Assembly (NCBI GenBank): GCA_008360975.2 | Contig: CM039182.1 | Coordinates: 20,618,324 to 20,682,323, forward strand | DNA length: 64,000 nt | Direction of reading: 5' to 3' | Origin: Lichenostomus cassidix | Lineage: Eukaryota; Chordata; Aves; Passeriformes; Meliphagidae | Translations under genes and position numbers: made by a program | The notes under the pieces: generated by a model | Told to the model about the DNA's origin: nothing | What the model saw: only the letters and a program-made list of their open reading frames with translations | Databases searched by the model: none | Part shown: positions 46,701 to 61,700 of the stretch, in pieces | How the letters are laid out: each line of letters starts with the position of its first letter | How positions within the stretch are numbered: the first letter of the stretch is position 1

Positions 46701-49700
46701 AATAAGATGGTTTTCAAAATGCAATATCTGTTTTCCAGTTTCATTGAACATTTTACCCATACTGATAGGGGCCTCCAGCAGTGGGCAAGTATTTCTATTG
46801 CCTGTTAAAGTGCTGGTGATGCTGCTTATACGCAGAACTATTTCCAATTTGTGCATTCAGGTTTATGTTTAAAATGGCGCTGAAGTAATTGTGGTAAGAA
46901 TAATTGGTTTGGTCATTAGTTTTATTAGTTTTTACAATTACAAAACAAAAATTTACCTTGGGATTTGATTCAAACTTCCAATTATTACTTAAAAAGTAGT
47001 CATAAGGGAGGAAGTATTGAAAGGAAATGCTTTCCCTTACATTGTGTCCCTTGTGGTTAATGTACAGAAGGATTTGAAATGAAACAGGTAATGAATAAAA
47101 CTTCACTGTATTCTGTTACAGAGCTAAGTAAACATAAAAATTCTAAAAAATTCTAGAAGTAGATGAACATTTTTCATTTTATGTACTATACTAAACAATT
47201 CACAAATTGAAATAAAGTAATTCTTCCCACAATTTGTTAATCAAGTGAGCAGAAAAGCTCATCTCCAACAGATGTGCTGTATCTGTACTGACTAAACTTC
47301 GGTTTATTTGGGGTAACTGCTCAAAATCTGAAACTGAGATACAGTCAACACTTTTCAGACAAAAACTTGGGCAGCAGAGGTGGAAAACTTTGTCTGTTAA
47401 GTTCTGTAGACTGAAAGGGGAGAAAAAGAAAATGTCATCAAATTGTCAGGAACTTGTTTTTTAAGCTACGGATGTAATAGTAAACTACATTGTCAATGTT
47501 TATGACTGTATTGAGTTTTGTTTCAATCCAGTTGGCATGATGTCAGATGTACCTAAAATCACCCTCACAGGACACATACACCTCTTTGCTGCACTCTGGT
47601 TTTGATCTCTATTTTAATATGCAAGATTTCCTAGGCAGGGGCATGTGAAGAGTTCCTGTTCCTTAAGCCGTTGCTCCAGAAGCTCTGATTTTTGTGGTAA
47701 GCTCTGAGTAGCACAATGGTTCATACAGTTGCTACTGATTGAAGAATAAAGGCTAATACAACAATGTAAATAAATACCTTGCCAGAGGTAGACAGGTTTC
47801 TCCCTGAAAAGTAGGACAAGACAGGACATGAAAGAAGGAATTATTTACATCTTACAGAGGCAAGGTTGCAGGGAGAAATAGTGACTTCACCCTCCCAGGC
47901 AATGAAAAGTTTTAGGGCACAGCAAACTGTGAGGAAAGACTTGCAGACCTGACAGTTTACTGTTCTTATTTTTCTAATTATCTGGATTACCTTCAAAAAG
48001 ATAATGGTTCTCTCTACACAAGTTATGTATCTTTTATCTTTATGTAACACCACTGCCATAACGCAGAGATTAAATATCTAGCCAAAACTTCCTTAGCAAA
48101 AAGCTCTTCACTCAGACTGTCGACTGCACTATAACTGTATCCTATCTAGGAAGATTTCTACCTAGGGGTTAAAAGACGGCAGACAAGCCTTCACAACTCC
48201 CTGAGAAATCTCCTGCTAAGTGGAGTAGTGTCAGTTCTGCTGCAACACCCATTATCTTAAGATCTACCAGGACAGATCTTTGGTCCTGGTAAGACCTGAC
48301 CAGGACCAAGAATAAAATTACACAACAATTTGGGATTGCCTTCAGCCATATATATGCTACATGCGTCTTAAACTACGGGATCAGCTCCCGTGCAATGAGC
48401 AGTAATAGAACATAATACTTGTGAAGCAGACTTAGAAGGTATTTGTAACGTTGCTTAAATGTGACATGCAGTCCCTGACAGATTTCACCTGGGAAGGGCT
48501 ATAAGTGAAACATAGGTGTGCTTTTCAGGTTATAATGAAATTATATGAAGCAGTGTTCTTGCATTTTCTTCTGTCAGTTTCTTGTTATCTTTGCTGTATG
48601 AATGATACAACACCAGAGAGAATCCTTGTACACAGTCTGTTAAAAACTACATTTGCTAGATGCAAGAGTGTGTGAAAGGTATATATGTTTTGTGCTTTGT
48701 GTTTCTGTTTTTATAGGCTTGTGCTCCTTTGTATCATTGGAGAACCCTTAAAGACAGTCCTGAGAAGGACCCTGTTGGCACCTGCTATGTAGCAATTCAG
48801 AACTTCAGTGCCTATGCTGAATATTCACCTTGTCGCAACAGTAAGTATTTATATGAATAGTCCTGTGTTGAAGGAATTGATTTGCACTCAATATTTTCAT
48901 TCTTTCAGTCTTCACACCATTCAGTCATGGTTGAATGAAGGTTAGTATATGATGCTGTTGCATTGAATGAAGGTGTAGAGAAAAATCAACATTAAACTGT
49001 ATACCTGCAATTGAATGCCTTATTGTATAATTAAAAGAAAGAGGAGAAACTAATTAAATTAGTGTGCAGTTATAGTAATCAGCTATAATTGGTTCAATTT
49101 TTATGGCTTTAAAATGTAGCAAACAGATCTTGATAAGAGCCAGACAGTGTTTTAAACCAATTATTCATACTTATGCCAAGTATAAATGTCTCATCACAAG
49201 ATCATGATTTGAAGATCAGACCCTGCATAGAATCACACAAACCTATATCACCACTCATGCCAGTATCCTCCACAAGAGCTCATTGGTGAAGAACTTTCAG
49301 CCTGGAAGAAAGCCATGCACATTAGCACTGCTGTTCCACACTCTTCTCTGTGCTGTTCTGAGGATGTACTAGCCACCTCTGGGCCTTGTTTCTTGAGAAA
49401 TAGGGATAAACCGTATGTATATTTAGAACCAGGTTCAGCTACCTAGAAGTCTGCAGAAAGTACCACACATTAGATTATTTTAAGTCAGTCATCTTGTTCA
49501 GCATTCTATGTCTATTGTAGTAGGGCTCTAAACAGAGTTCTGTTTTGTCTTCATTTTAAAGCCTAATCCTTGTCCCTGCATGGACAGGTACATAAAGAAG
49601 CTGAATATGGAAGAAATGGTAGCCTTAACATCTGCTTTAGGTACTTACTGATGTCTCACTGGGAATTTGGCAAAGGCTTATGTCATTTGAAGAGGGAGTT

Positions 49701-52700
49701 CAAGTGGCCATTCCTTCTCTCAGTTTCACAGTCCTGCAGTCTTCCAGCACTCTGGCACACACTTAATTGCCATAAGAGGCATGCCAACACATTTTGCAAA
49801 ATTATATAAGGATTTGGAGAACAGAAATAAAAGTAGTCAGAAGCAGGAAAGTTGTATTTCCTTGTACCCATCCTGACCCTTCCACTGTGTCAACATTTTT
49901 TGAGAATGTCTGGTAAACATTTACTTTGGTATTTATGACAGATCAGACTGTGATGAGCATTCTACAATCTTGTCAAGTTTTTTACTTACCTTCAGCCAAA
50001 TTAAAGCTGAATCCCTGATAGTTGTTTCAAGGGTCCTTTCTTGGCAGTGAGAGGAGAAAGTCCCAAGTAGCAGGTCCTATTTTTCAAAGTCTTCAAAAGG
50101 GGCTCAGTGTTCAGGGTCCTGTAGAAGGACTTGATTTGCTCTGCCTCTTCTAAAAAAGAATACATATTTTCATATATATTGGCAGTTTTGCATTTCATAG
50201 CCTTACAGCTCCAGGAGCATCTGTGAGGTCTTCAACATGGGTTGTAAAATCAATAAAATGCTTCTACCTTCATAATTGCAGGCAATGCAGATCCCGAAGG
50301 ACAAGGCTTTTGTCAAGCAGGCTTCAGCCTAGATTTTTACAAGGTGAGATTCTGCTTCTGAATTATTTTCACCAAATGTCATTGTGATATATCCCCAGGG
50401 TTCAAGTGCTGTCTCAGTGATCATGAGTTTATCCTCATGTTGTTGCATATGGAAAGTTTTGTGAAGTTGTTGCAAGTTCTTTCCTCCTTTTCAAGCTTCA
50501 AACTTTCTAGTTTCATTAATAAAATAAATACTCAATCACCACCTGTTTATCTCTTTGCAGCACTCCACTCTGACTCTGCTCAGTCTGTCTTAACAGATAA
50601 TTAGGCAAAAATTTCTATGTGCTTCTATCTCTGTCTATCCCACTTAGAATGCTTTACAGAGACTTGACTTTCAGGACCCAGTGGGCAGGCACCAACTAGT
50701 TTTAAAAAGTTAAAATAGCCTATGTAAGGATGCTTTTGCTGGCAGACTAGTCATTGAGTAAAACCATTGTCATGTGGGGGTGAAAGTACATAATGGAAAA
50801 AAAATAGATTTTCTTAAATGCTGAGGGTCCAGAAACAATGTTGTGGGACAAAGGGTAAACTTCACATGATTGTTGTTATCTGTGCCATTACTACAGCACC
50901 AGGGCCTCAGGGAACTTTGACCATTGCCATTGTTGTGAGCATTCTGCCACTGCATTGTATAATACTCTATAAAACTTTACTGTTGCTTTACTGAATGTGA
51001 GCACCCTCTTTTCTGCTAACTTTGTTTTGTTACAAATAAGCAGCAATTTTTGAAATGTGATGTTAGTGGTAAAATAAATGGCTTTCACTCAAGTGCAGAT
51101 ACAAAGGGTGATTTTAACTTTTTGTAACTTTTGATTTTCCTGCACATCCATGCACCTACATCCTTTCCTTGAACATGGCTGTTCTCCTTTATTATGATTC
51201 TGGTATTATTTTGGTAATTTAATTTTTTTTCCCATGCATGCTTAATTTTGTTGTGTTCTTTTGTTGTGTAATTTTATTCAATTCTGCTTTTTGTAGAATG
51301 GAGACCTGATAGTAGGCGGGCCCGGTAGTTTTTATTGGCAAGGTATGTTTATCTGGCTGGTTTACTGGATCTAAAAAGTGAAGCAGAAAGTTGTTCTAGA
51401 TTTCCACTGTTTTGTCAGTTGAAAAAAACCAATCTCTGATCTTATTTTCAACAAATGTAAAGCAACTGAGCATAAAAATAAGCCATGAAAATTCAGAATC
51501 AGGTTGTATAGGATGTTAAACAAATAACTATTTTTATGTTGGCAGCTTAGTAAATTTGTCATTTAATTAATAAGTTGAATTTTTCCCTAGAAATACTGCA
51601 GGTTTAAAAATTGCTAATATTTGCACAGAAAATGTGCCATTTTGAAAGTTTTTGTTACTCTTTGTTTCTGAACACAACCTTTCATAGCTATCTGCATGTA
51701 TTTTAAGTTCATCTGTGGCATCACTGTAGGTTTCAAGATGTAGTTTCACATGTAAACACTGAAGTTGTCTTGGTAAAAGGTTAAGAGATTATTTTTGTTT
51801 TAACCTGTTCTTACATGTATGATATAGCTGATTCCCAGCCTCTGCCTACCAACTTGCCCACTGTCAGCCTCTTTCATGTGTGTTTTTGCATTGGTTTTAA
51901 AGGAGGAAGATCTAATTGATTGGGATTGTAGTGAATTCATAGCTTTGAATTCTCCATTAAGAAATTACTTCCATTGATCTACTACATTTGTACAGTGCAG
52001 TGGCTTTAGTTTGAATTAGTATCTTGAAATGGGTCTGCAAATGTTTCTGTGATGGTTCAATAGAGATTCAGTGCCTTGTGTTGATTTATGCATGCTCTTG
52101 ACACTTCCCAGGGCAATAATGGAGAAAGTTTGAGAGAAGTTATCTGCCCTTTGCATCTGTGCTGTATTAGTGTCCTTTCAGCTCTGTTCTGCTAGCCCTG
52201 TTTTATAGAATCTGGCCCTCTTTTAGGTCCCTTTCATTTATGAAGCTGTTTGAATCCAGGTCAGGTAATCACTGCAAGTATTGCGGACATCATTGCAAAT
52301 TATTCCTTCAAGGATATTCTGAGAAAACTGGCACGAGAGAAGCAAACAGGAGTGGCACCACCCTCATATGATGACAATTACATGGGTAAGCTGAGTTCTA
52401 TATGAGTTAGCATGAGTCTTGTATAAATATGAAAACAAGCCAAACATTGCTGTTGTCCCAGCTGTGAGAGGATTTGAACGTTTTACCTTAAGCACAACAG
52501 CAAATCAGTGGTTTGCTGGTTACTTCAGTGAGATTATTAACATTCTCAAAATGATTCACAGCAACAGGGTTTGAAGGTTGAGATCTTAAATGGCTCATTA
52601 GGGCTAGTATAATTTTATCTTAAATAATTATGCAGACATAAAAAATTTTCCCATTTATGTTTCTTTCATTCCAAGATGATGGATTGAACTTAACGTAATT

Positions 52701-55700
52701 AAAGGCAACTTCAGTTTTTATTAGATAAATTAAAATTCAATTCTGTGATATACTGTACAATACTACACAAATACTCAATTTATTCTCACTGATATGTAAA
52801 AGATACAATAGAAGTAAGCAATAAAAAAGACAATTTGAAGATATTATGAATTAATAGAAAAAAGGCTCCTTATCTACTTTTTATTAGTACTAATCTCAAA
52901 AAAATTTAATGATTCTCACATCTCTGCATGTAAGGCAGGTTTTTCTTCATGTAGTTATAGAAAAGATTCAGTGGAATTTGAAGGCAAAGGCACGTCCTTT
53001 CACTGTTGCCCGTAGACTGGAAATTAAAGTCCCTGATACAATCCAAAAGTCTTTCTTTACTGTGACAATACCAACTATCTCACAGGTTTGCTGAAGCTCC
53101 AGGCGGTGCTTAACTGCATCTTTGGAAATCTGTTTTCCATATAAAGTTCAACCAGGACACTCACACATTACAGTACAGTAATGAAGACCTAAAGTGTGTC
53201 AACAGCTATTAGGGCAAAACAGCCTAATACCTCCTGGCTTTCTTTCAGATAAATTAGTAAGTATTAATGATTTAGAAGACCATTTTTGGAGAAAAGGGAT
53301 CAATTTCTTATACGTTCAGACCTACCATTAATTTAGTCATAATAGTGTGATAAACATTTTTCCTTTTTTCCACACAGTTTTGATATAGTAATGTTAGAAA
53401 ACTTGCATTCAGAGGATCCATTGAACAGACAAATCTGATGGTCTATGCATATTTTTTGACAGAAATTGTTTCTCAAGTATTTTTTGTAATTTATCTTTAA
53501 ACAGGGTACTCAGTGGCTGCTGGGGAATTTACTGGGGATTCTGAGCAAGGTAAGAAGCTGTGTACTTGAATGAAAACCATATGGCTGTGCATTTACTAAA
53601 TTCCTCCTTTTGGGACTCTGTGCAGGAACATACCTATTATACATTTGAAACACTGGTGCGACTTTAGCTATCTGTAGTCAGTATTCTCAGAGCAAATTAT
53701 TTCCTTAGACAGTATAACAGAACAGAATAGAATTAAAGTAACACAGAAGTTTGAATTCCTGAAGGGGTGGCTTTTTTCAGGGGATGAACAGCTCTGTGGT
53801 CCAGACTCACAAAGCCGATAGAGACACAGTACATTTCTACTAGTAAACCCAGTTCTGGAGAACTGCTCATGCTTAATCCCTCTGAAGGTAAAGTTGCCTG
53901 TCCTGCATTATGAAGGATTCAAAAAATAAATAAAAACCACACAGTTTTGAGCCAAACACTATGATGTGTAAAAAAATGAATCCCTGGTAATGGAAGGCTA
54001 CATTTTTGCTTCTTTTTTAATGCACACTCGAAGTTTTATAATGGATGATTTTTGAATCAGTGTGTCATGTGAATGACTGGCACAAAAATATTTAGCTGAT
54101 TCGAGAGTCATCCTGTGTCATGTTCAGGCCTTCATTATTACTTCCATCTCCCCTTGACCAAACACCTTCAGTCAAAGGGGAGTATGTGATCCCAACGAGG
54201 AGCAGAGGAAGGCTAGGTCAGTACAAGCAGGTGTATGAAGTGCTCTGTTATCTGGAAGCTCCTGCTGCTGTCTTCTGATGTGGATATCCTAATGAGGGAG
54301 AGCTTAGACCATAAGATTGCAGGCTGGGACTTAGCTTTTTCATTCTTTTCTTTTACTCATGTTTTCTACAGTTATTTTAAGATTTCACTATTGAGCAAAA
54401 TTACTACTAGAAGGCAGCTAGGTCTAATGTTTGATGTTCTTATTCAGTGGATCCCTTCAACCCCTAAAAAAATAATGGACAAGACAAATTGTCACTAGGC
54501 AAAAATAAAAGAAGTATTTGTAAGGACAGTTGTATTTAGCTTCTGTTTTCTAGTATGTGATGCAATAACTAATTCTGGTTCCATGGATCCACAGCTGTCA
54601 GGTGGCAAGCTGGATTGTACCAAGAACTTTTTTATACTGTGCTATGCTAATCAATGTTAGAAAGAGATCCATGAATGAGTATATTCAAAAGTCAGAGTGT
54701 AACATTTTGTGCAAGTAAATGCACTGAACGAATGCTATAGTCTTAGGAAATAATGGCTTGAAGTGACCTACAGGTATTTCTGATGCAAATCACAGATCAA
54801 AATTCTAAGGGATTTGCCATACATATATGTACCAAGGAAGGTTTATGTGGCATGGGATACATGTTGCATGCACCACTCAGCAAAATCAGTTCACTGTTGA
54901 TCATTTATCCTTTCAGAGCTGGTTGCTGGAGTCCCAAGGGGAGCACAGAACTTTGGCTATGTATGTACTGGACCTTCATTTTATATTTTAAATAGTGAGA
55001 AGACAGTTAAGTGATTTGTAAGGTTAAAGGCTACATTATATTTTCTGTCTTTTTGATACAAAACTTTCAAATCAGAGAAAACTGCCACTGACTTTCAGCC
55101 TCAGGCTTGCCTGGCTGGGTTGAAACGCCTTACTGGTTTGGGTTTTAAATGGAAAGCACTATAGGCAATCACATTTACAATTACATGCTCTGAGTCTGAC
55201 TAGTATCCCTATACTCACCGAGTGTTATCAAACCTAAGCTCACATAGGTTAACATATTTTTGTGCAATGCTATGTCCACAGTGCAGAGGAGTCCAAGTTC
55301 AGATTATTCATACCCAGTGTTTACTTTCAGTGCTGTAAGTGTATACACTGAAATCCAGATGCAAAGAGTCATGATATGCAGTTAGAAGTGAAGGAAGAAA
55401 ACAACAGACATTTGTGGATACAGCTTTAACTTGTAGGAAAATATTCCACAACTAACCTGACTGGAAAGAGAGATCCCAGCCACAGGCACATTTTCTGGTT
55501 TTGTGGACCCCAAATACCTTGTGTCTCTGGAACTTGTTTTTATTTTTTTTAGGGAAAAGATGTATATATGTACGTATATGTATTTATCTATATATGTATA
55601 TACTTTATGTTTTTAGTTCGCGTTTTTGTGCCTAGTCACTAATTAGCTGATAGTCTGTGATTTGCTGCTGTTCAGTGTCCAGCATGGATGGGAAACACTT

Positions 55701-58700
55701 AGCCACATTTTTTTCATGGGGAACCTGCGAGTCATGAAATCTTAGCAATTTGTTCAAGATCCTACAGGAAGACTGTGGTGAGACAGAAAAATAACTGTTT
55801 TTTCTTGGCAACTTGAACCATCTTTCAGTGTGTCAAATTGTTTTGCAGTGATGTCATGCTGTAGCATCTCCGTGTGTGCTTGAAACTTTCCTTACTCTTC
55901 TGTTACCAGGTCTCTATTATTAATTCTTCTGACTTGACCTTTATCCAGAACTTCACCGGTGAGCAGGTAATGTCAAGCAACTATGTGATGAAACATTTTA
56001 TCTCTAGAGCATCTAGTTTCATTAACATAGTGTCAAGAATATATACAATAATTTTTGTATTAATGACCATAAAAGCAAAGAGGATTATCAGCAAAAATTT
56101 TTACAGTTGATACCAGATGTGAAAGCCTATCTGTTGTTTTTTATTTTCAGATGGCGTCTTATTTTGGGTACACAGTTGCAGTATCTGATGTTAACAATGA
56201 TGGGTAGGTTACCAAATGTATTCAGCTCCACTGAACATTAATTGAAGCAATGCCTGATACTTATTAATAAATGTAGGTTTTCAGGTGCTTCATTCCTCAA
56301 AATGCTTTTCTTGGCTTCTCTGTTTTACTAATTTTAATTGTTCACATAGTCTTATCTTTACGCAGTCCCAGTGGCATGAGTATTTGCAGGCTTAGTTTGA
56401 GTGAGTTTATCTTCCTGAATATTTATTCAAAGCAGTGTGTCAGAGCAGGAGTGTCCAGAGTCCTAGGAAACAGATCCAGGTAGAAAAACAATGAATAAAC
56501 AGAACTAGATACCACTGGGAAGAGATAGGTGAAAGTCAGAAGTTCATTCCCCCATTTTCAAATACAGGTAAGTCGTCTCAAATGTGGACCATCCATAGCT
56601 TCACTTCTCAATTTTAAAAGCCTTCCAAAGCCTTCAGCTCTTCTTTCCTCTTTCGAGCACCTGTTGGTTCTCCATCCATTTTTATCATCCCAAGGACCGA
56701 CGAGTGTCTATGTCCCATAGTTGTTGAGGCAGGCATGGTGTGTGTCAGAGGGAGAATGATGCTCAGCTCCCAGGGTCGTGATACTTGGGGATCAAATCCC
56801 TAAGATACTTGGAGGTTTCAGGCTCTGTTGTGCAAAACACTTGTTAACTTTCAAGTTATGTAAAGTTTGATGAAATATTTTAGAAGAATAGGACTTCAGT
56901 CAGAGAATGTTGATAGTAGCTATCTAGCAAGGAGATGAAGATCCCTGAAGCTCAGAGCCTTGGAAGTCTGCACAAAGGGGTGAGCCAGGACTATATTTAG
57001 AGATGTAGTATACTCTTGCTTTTAGCAAAAGGTCTCAGATGTGTCTACTTCATATTTTTTTCTTGTGATCATTTCTTATTAGGTGCTTAAACATAGTGCA
57101 TTAAATAATTTTTCTGGGCTAAGTCATTGTTTCTCATCAGTGACTAGTGACCTTTTAAAGACTGAGGAAAACAAGAGAAGAGAAAAGTAACAAGGTGGTA
57201 AAATGTTATTGCAGTTACAGAACAAAACAACGAAACAGGAGCTTTAGTGGTTTCCATGACAGCTTCATATTACTCAAATGTTTCCAAGTTTATGAGATTA
57301 AATTTTGTCAAAGTATCACAGCTTTTGAAAATTTTTGTTTTTATTATAGACAGAATCAGAATTAATTAAGTGCTACTAATGTATTGCAAATGTGAAAGGG
57401 TGGAGAAACTTAGTAATCTAAGTTGCAATAGACACTATTAGACTTTCAGGGAACCTATTTAACTTTTCACTGAACCAAGCTATTTCCTGTGCAGGTTATT
57501 TCCTGTTAGCCATAGGGTTACTTGGCAAGTCTCATATTTTCTGTGTACCTCTAAAACCACAGTTTATGTAAATAATATAATTAAACTGCTGTTGAGGTCT
57601 GTGTGGTCTCCCAGCCTATATCTTAAGAGAAATCTAAGGACTCTTCCTGAGAGCCAAACATCCCACAGAAAACAAACCACAAAAAGCTCTACTTGATAAA
57701 CATGTCTGATTAGATATGTAGTCTGTCTTTGCTGGTTTGCACATATAGTCAATAGAAATATTTATCTGAAAGGAAGAGTAAAAGAAAGGGGAAAAAAGCA
57801 AAAGGGAAATTAACACTTCAAATTCACTTAAGCATTTTATTCAGCTAAAGATAAGGAGGTAGTGATGGCCTTATCAGTATGAGAAACCTGATTGAGTTAT
57901 TTGCTGAAAAAATTATTAAAATATTATTAGGAATTATGCTTTGCTGTAATAAGACTCATAACATGGCTCAAAGATTAGGCTCATCTTCGGAAAACAGGCT
58001 CTGAAGACCTTCTGGCCCAGCAGTTCCTGTATTCCAGAGTGACTCATGCAGTTTTATCTGTACCACATCATTGATTGGATTGTAGGCAGAACAGAGAAAT
58101 GGAGGATAGTGTTTGAAATACCCCTTAGTTGCCCATTGCTAATAATGAGAAATCCACAATGAAACTTAACAAATCAAGCTTTGCCCATCAGCTTACAGGC
58201 TACATTCCTAGTAAAGAGAGAAAAAGAGAACACTTTCAATTTAGGCTGAAATAGTCCAATAAAAGTAGTGAAATAAACTGTTTACTGAGTTTTTTATTTG
58301 GCCTCTATCAAAGCTTTCCATAGTTATGCTTTGACCTCTTGACATTTCCCATATTCCTGCTTTTTATTACTCTGCAGGATACAAAGGAATGGCACACAGC
58401 CTCAGCAGGTGGTCAGCTTTGTGCTTTTTAAAGATTTCTTTTTTTTTTTAATCAGAAGGGAAGTAATACCGTCTGGGTACTTTTCTGTGTTGGAGCAAAA
58501 ATTAATATATGATTTATGTTAACTCTAGCATCTCAGTGCAGTAATGAAATCTAATGAACCACTTCAAAATACCACTGCAAACTGAACTGCACTTCATGGT
58601 TTAATACTACTGTCCAAGGCTTTTGCTTTTATTTACTCTTGCAGCTTTTTAAGAGCAATCACATCAAACTGAATTTGACTCAGAACTCTCAATTTTGTAA

Positions 58701-61700
58701 ATACAAACTCCTACAATTGAAAAAGCCAATTGAAATATCCTCCTTCACCAAAAAAAAAAAAAAAGCAAAATACTAATCACATAGGTGCTTAAAACCCAAC
58801 AAGTACACACACTCCCCATGCCCCCTTTACTGCTTGTTTTCTAAATAAATAAATTATAGAAGCTGGGAGACAAAACTGGGTATAAAGTATGGTAGGCAGC
58901 AATTGTTTGCTTATTTTACCCACCTGAAGAGGAACCAGGAAAAAGTAAATGAGGATCAGAGAGAGTTGGGTAGCTGACAAATCCTTCCTTTCTACCTGTA
59001 GTACTCTGCTATGACAGCACAAAAACCCCCTAACTTTAATCCTACCTGTACAATTGCCTGAGAGAATTCCTTCTTGTAGAGGACTTGCTGAGGCAGCGTG
59101 CTTTGACCTACAGAGCTCAGCTCTGGAAGAGAAGGGGAAAAATTAAGAGGGTGAGGAAAAGAAGGCTTTGGTGGGGATAGGACATATGTAGACCTGGAGG
59201 GAAGGCAAACCAAACGCTGTGGGTATCCCAGGTGGCTCTGCTGCCTATAACCAGCTTAGAAATAGGTCACTATATTAGATGACTGCCTCCTCCCACCTCA
59301 GTACATAAGAAAATGAGCCACCTTAGCTACTGGGTTTTGGTCCCTGTTCTCTGTACTGTTCATGCATTTTATAGTCATTGTCATTTATTTTAGCAAAGTT
59401 GAAATTTTCCCAGAAAAATAACCCAGCACTGTGCACTTCTAGCTGAGATGCTGTGCTCCCTGTTCAACAAGCTCCAGCTCCTGTCTACTTGCTTTCTATC
59501 TCACCTGGTAAATCTTGTGTTCTAGACTTCTGCTTAGAGAATTTTAGTACACAATAGACAGTCTGCCTTTCTCTTTTCACCATTTTAGGCACTTTGCGTA
59601 TTGCTCTATGGACTAGGGTTTTAAAGGTATCTGGGTATCTATTTATTTTCCATTGATGTACTGGGAGCTTTCTGACTCCCAGTGATTTGGCTCCTTATCA
59701 TCTCTAAAAAAATCTTTCTTTGGTCTTACAATTGCTCATTTCTAAAATATTCAAGGGAGCCTAGCTCATCTTTTATTTGATGGTTTATACAGCATATAAC
59801 TCCATAGGGTCCCAATGTACTGGGAATATCTGTACTGCAAGATACTGAAATAATAAAAGATGATAGTGCTACTATGTAATGCTTTTAGTACTTGTCATAT
59901 GTAAAATAACTTATTTTTAAAAGAGCAATAATGATTTGTTTTTGTTGTTGCTATTGTTTCATGGCAACCATTTCAGCTCGTATTTTGTCCCAACCACAAA
60001 CATCTTCCACTAGCAGAGAAGGACTTTTGATGTATAGTATGAAAGGAAAGTCCCACCTTTGATGTCAAGTTAGCATCTGCTTCCTTCCTTTTTTAGTTTA
60101 TGCCATAGGGTAAAATCTAATATAAAAAATAGGACAGCTATACCAAAGTGACCTGACATTTGGAATTACACTTTCCTTTATGGAAACATACTATAAAACT
60201 TAGTAGAAAAATAACATTCATGGAAGTTTTTTTGTCAAAATTTATAGAATGTATAAATTCTACAATGTAATTAATTTTTTTCCTATATGAAATATTCTGT
60301 GCTACATTCTATGGTATGTATCTTAGAGTCACAGTATATATCTATGGTAAAATAGTAGCTGAGCTACTGCTAAATCATACAGATTTTTTTTCTGTCAAGA
60401 TTGGGAAAAACAATGTAGTGCAACTTTACTGTTCAGTTTGCTAATAGGTAAAGCCCTTGGGAAAATGCCAGTATTGGAAATTTGATAAATTGAGAATAGA
60501 AAGTTTTCTATGAGCTTTACAAAGTTTGAACAAATTTTCACATTAGAGGAAGAGAATATTTTTTTCAAATTAAAAATTCTGGGATCAAATAGTCCTAATT
60601 ATTTGCAGTAGCAGACTTCATTAATACAGATGATCAGTGTCTGCTGAATATAATGCAACTTATTTTATTATATGGGCTTGAGCAGCCTTCAGCAGTTAAT
60701 CTGATACTGTCATTTCATATCTCAGAATTATCTATTAAGAATACTTGTCCTTGTTATGAGTCTGTCAATCACACTTGGTTTTATTCTTCGCTGTTCATAA
60801 AAGACACTCTTTATTCCCTCTAAATAAATGTTAATTACATGTTTTGAAACATGCCTGGTTCAGAACAGCAACATGCAAAATATGCTTTGATCAGTCTGCG
60901 TTCTTTTACAGATTCTTCTTGGAGCAGCATAATGGACAGAAAGACTTTCCCCTCTAAGCATTACATTTTTATGATTACATTGTGTCCTTTCTCTTTAGTA
61001 CTCAGTACAGCAAATTATATGAGCAGTGCAACTACTTGTATACCTAATGTTGATCAGAAGTGTTTTCATAAATAGATCTTTGGCTTTGTCTCCCAGCTTC
61101 TATTTGAGGAAGTGATAAGGCATTCTCTATTAATTGATGCTGTACTTGTGTTTCATGTATGTTACTGAAAAATCTGCTGTAAAGTGCAAGGATTTTTTTT
61201 CTATTGGTCACCTACTGATGTATAAGTTTCAAAAACTAGATTTTATACTAAAATTTGTCTTTCACTAGCACTGTCAGCAGAACAGATCTACAGAATTTGT
61301 TCTAGTAACACAGATTCGCTCTTAGTTCAATTCCTGACTTCAGCATCATTAATTGCAAAGTGTAAGTTTTCATTGTCTATTGTGGGCATAAATTGAAGTG
61401 TAAGAAATTTTCTTTAAATTTAGAAAGAAACATTTTTGCTGTGATGATGATCAGACACTGAAAGTAGTTGCCCAGAGAGGTTGTGTCTACATCCATGGAG
61501 ATATTCAAAACTGGACTGGGTATGGCTGTGGACAGCCTTCCCTAATTGACCATGCTTTGACCAAGTGTTTGGACTGGGACTCCAGAAGTGCCTTCTTACC
61601 TCAGTTAGTCCGAATGTATAATAATTATCAGCTTCCTGTTTAGCAAATATATAAACCATGTTGTTTACACTCAGTCTCTCAGTGACACTGTTTTTTGTTT

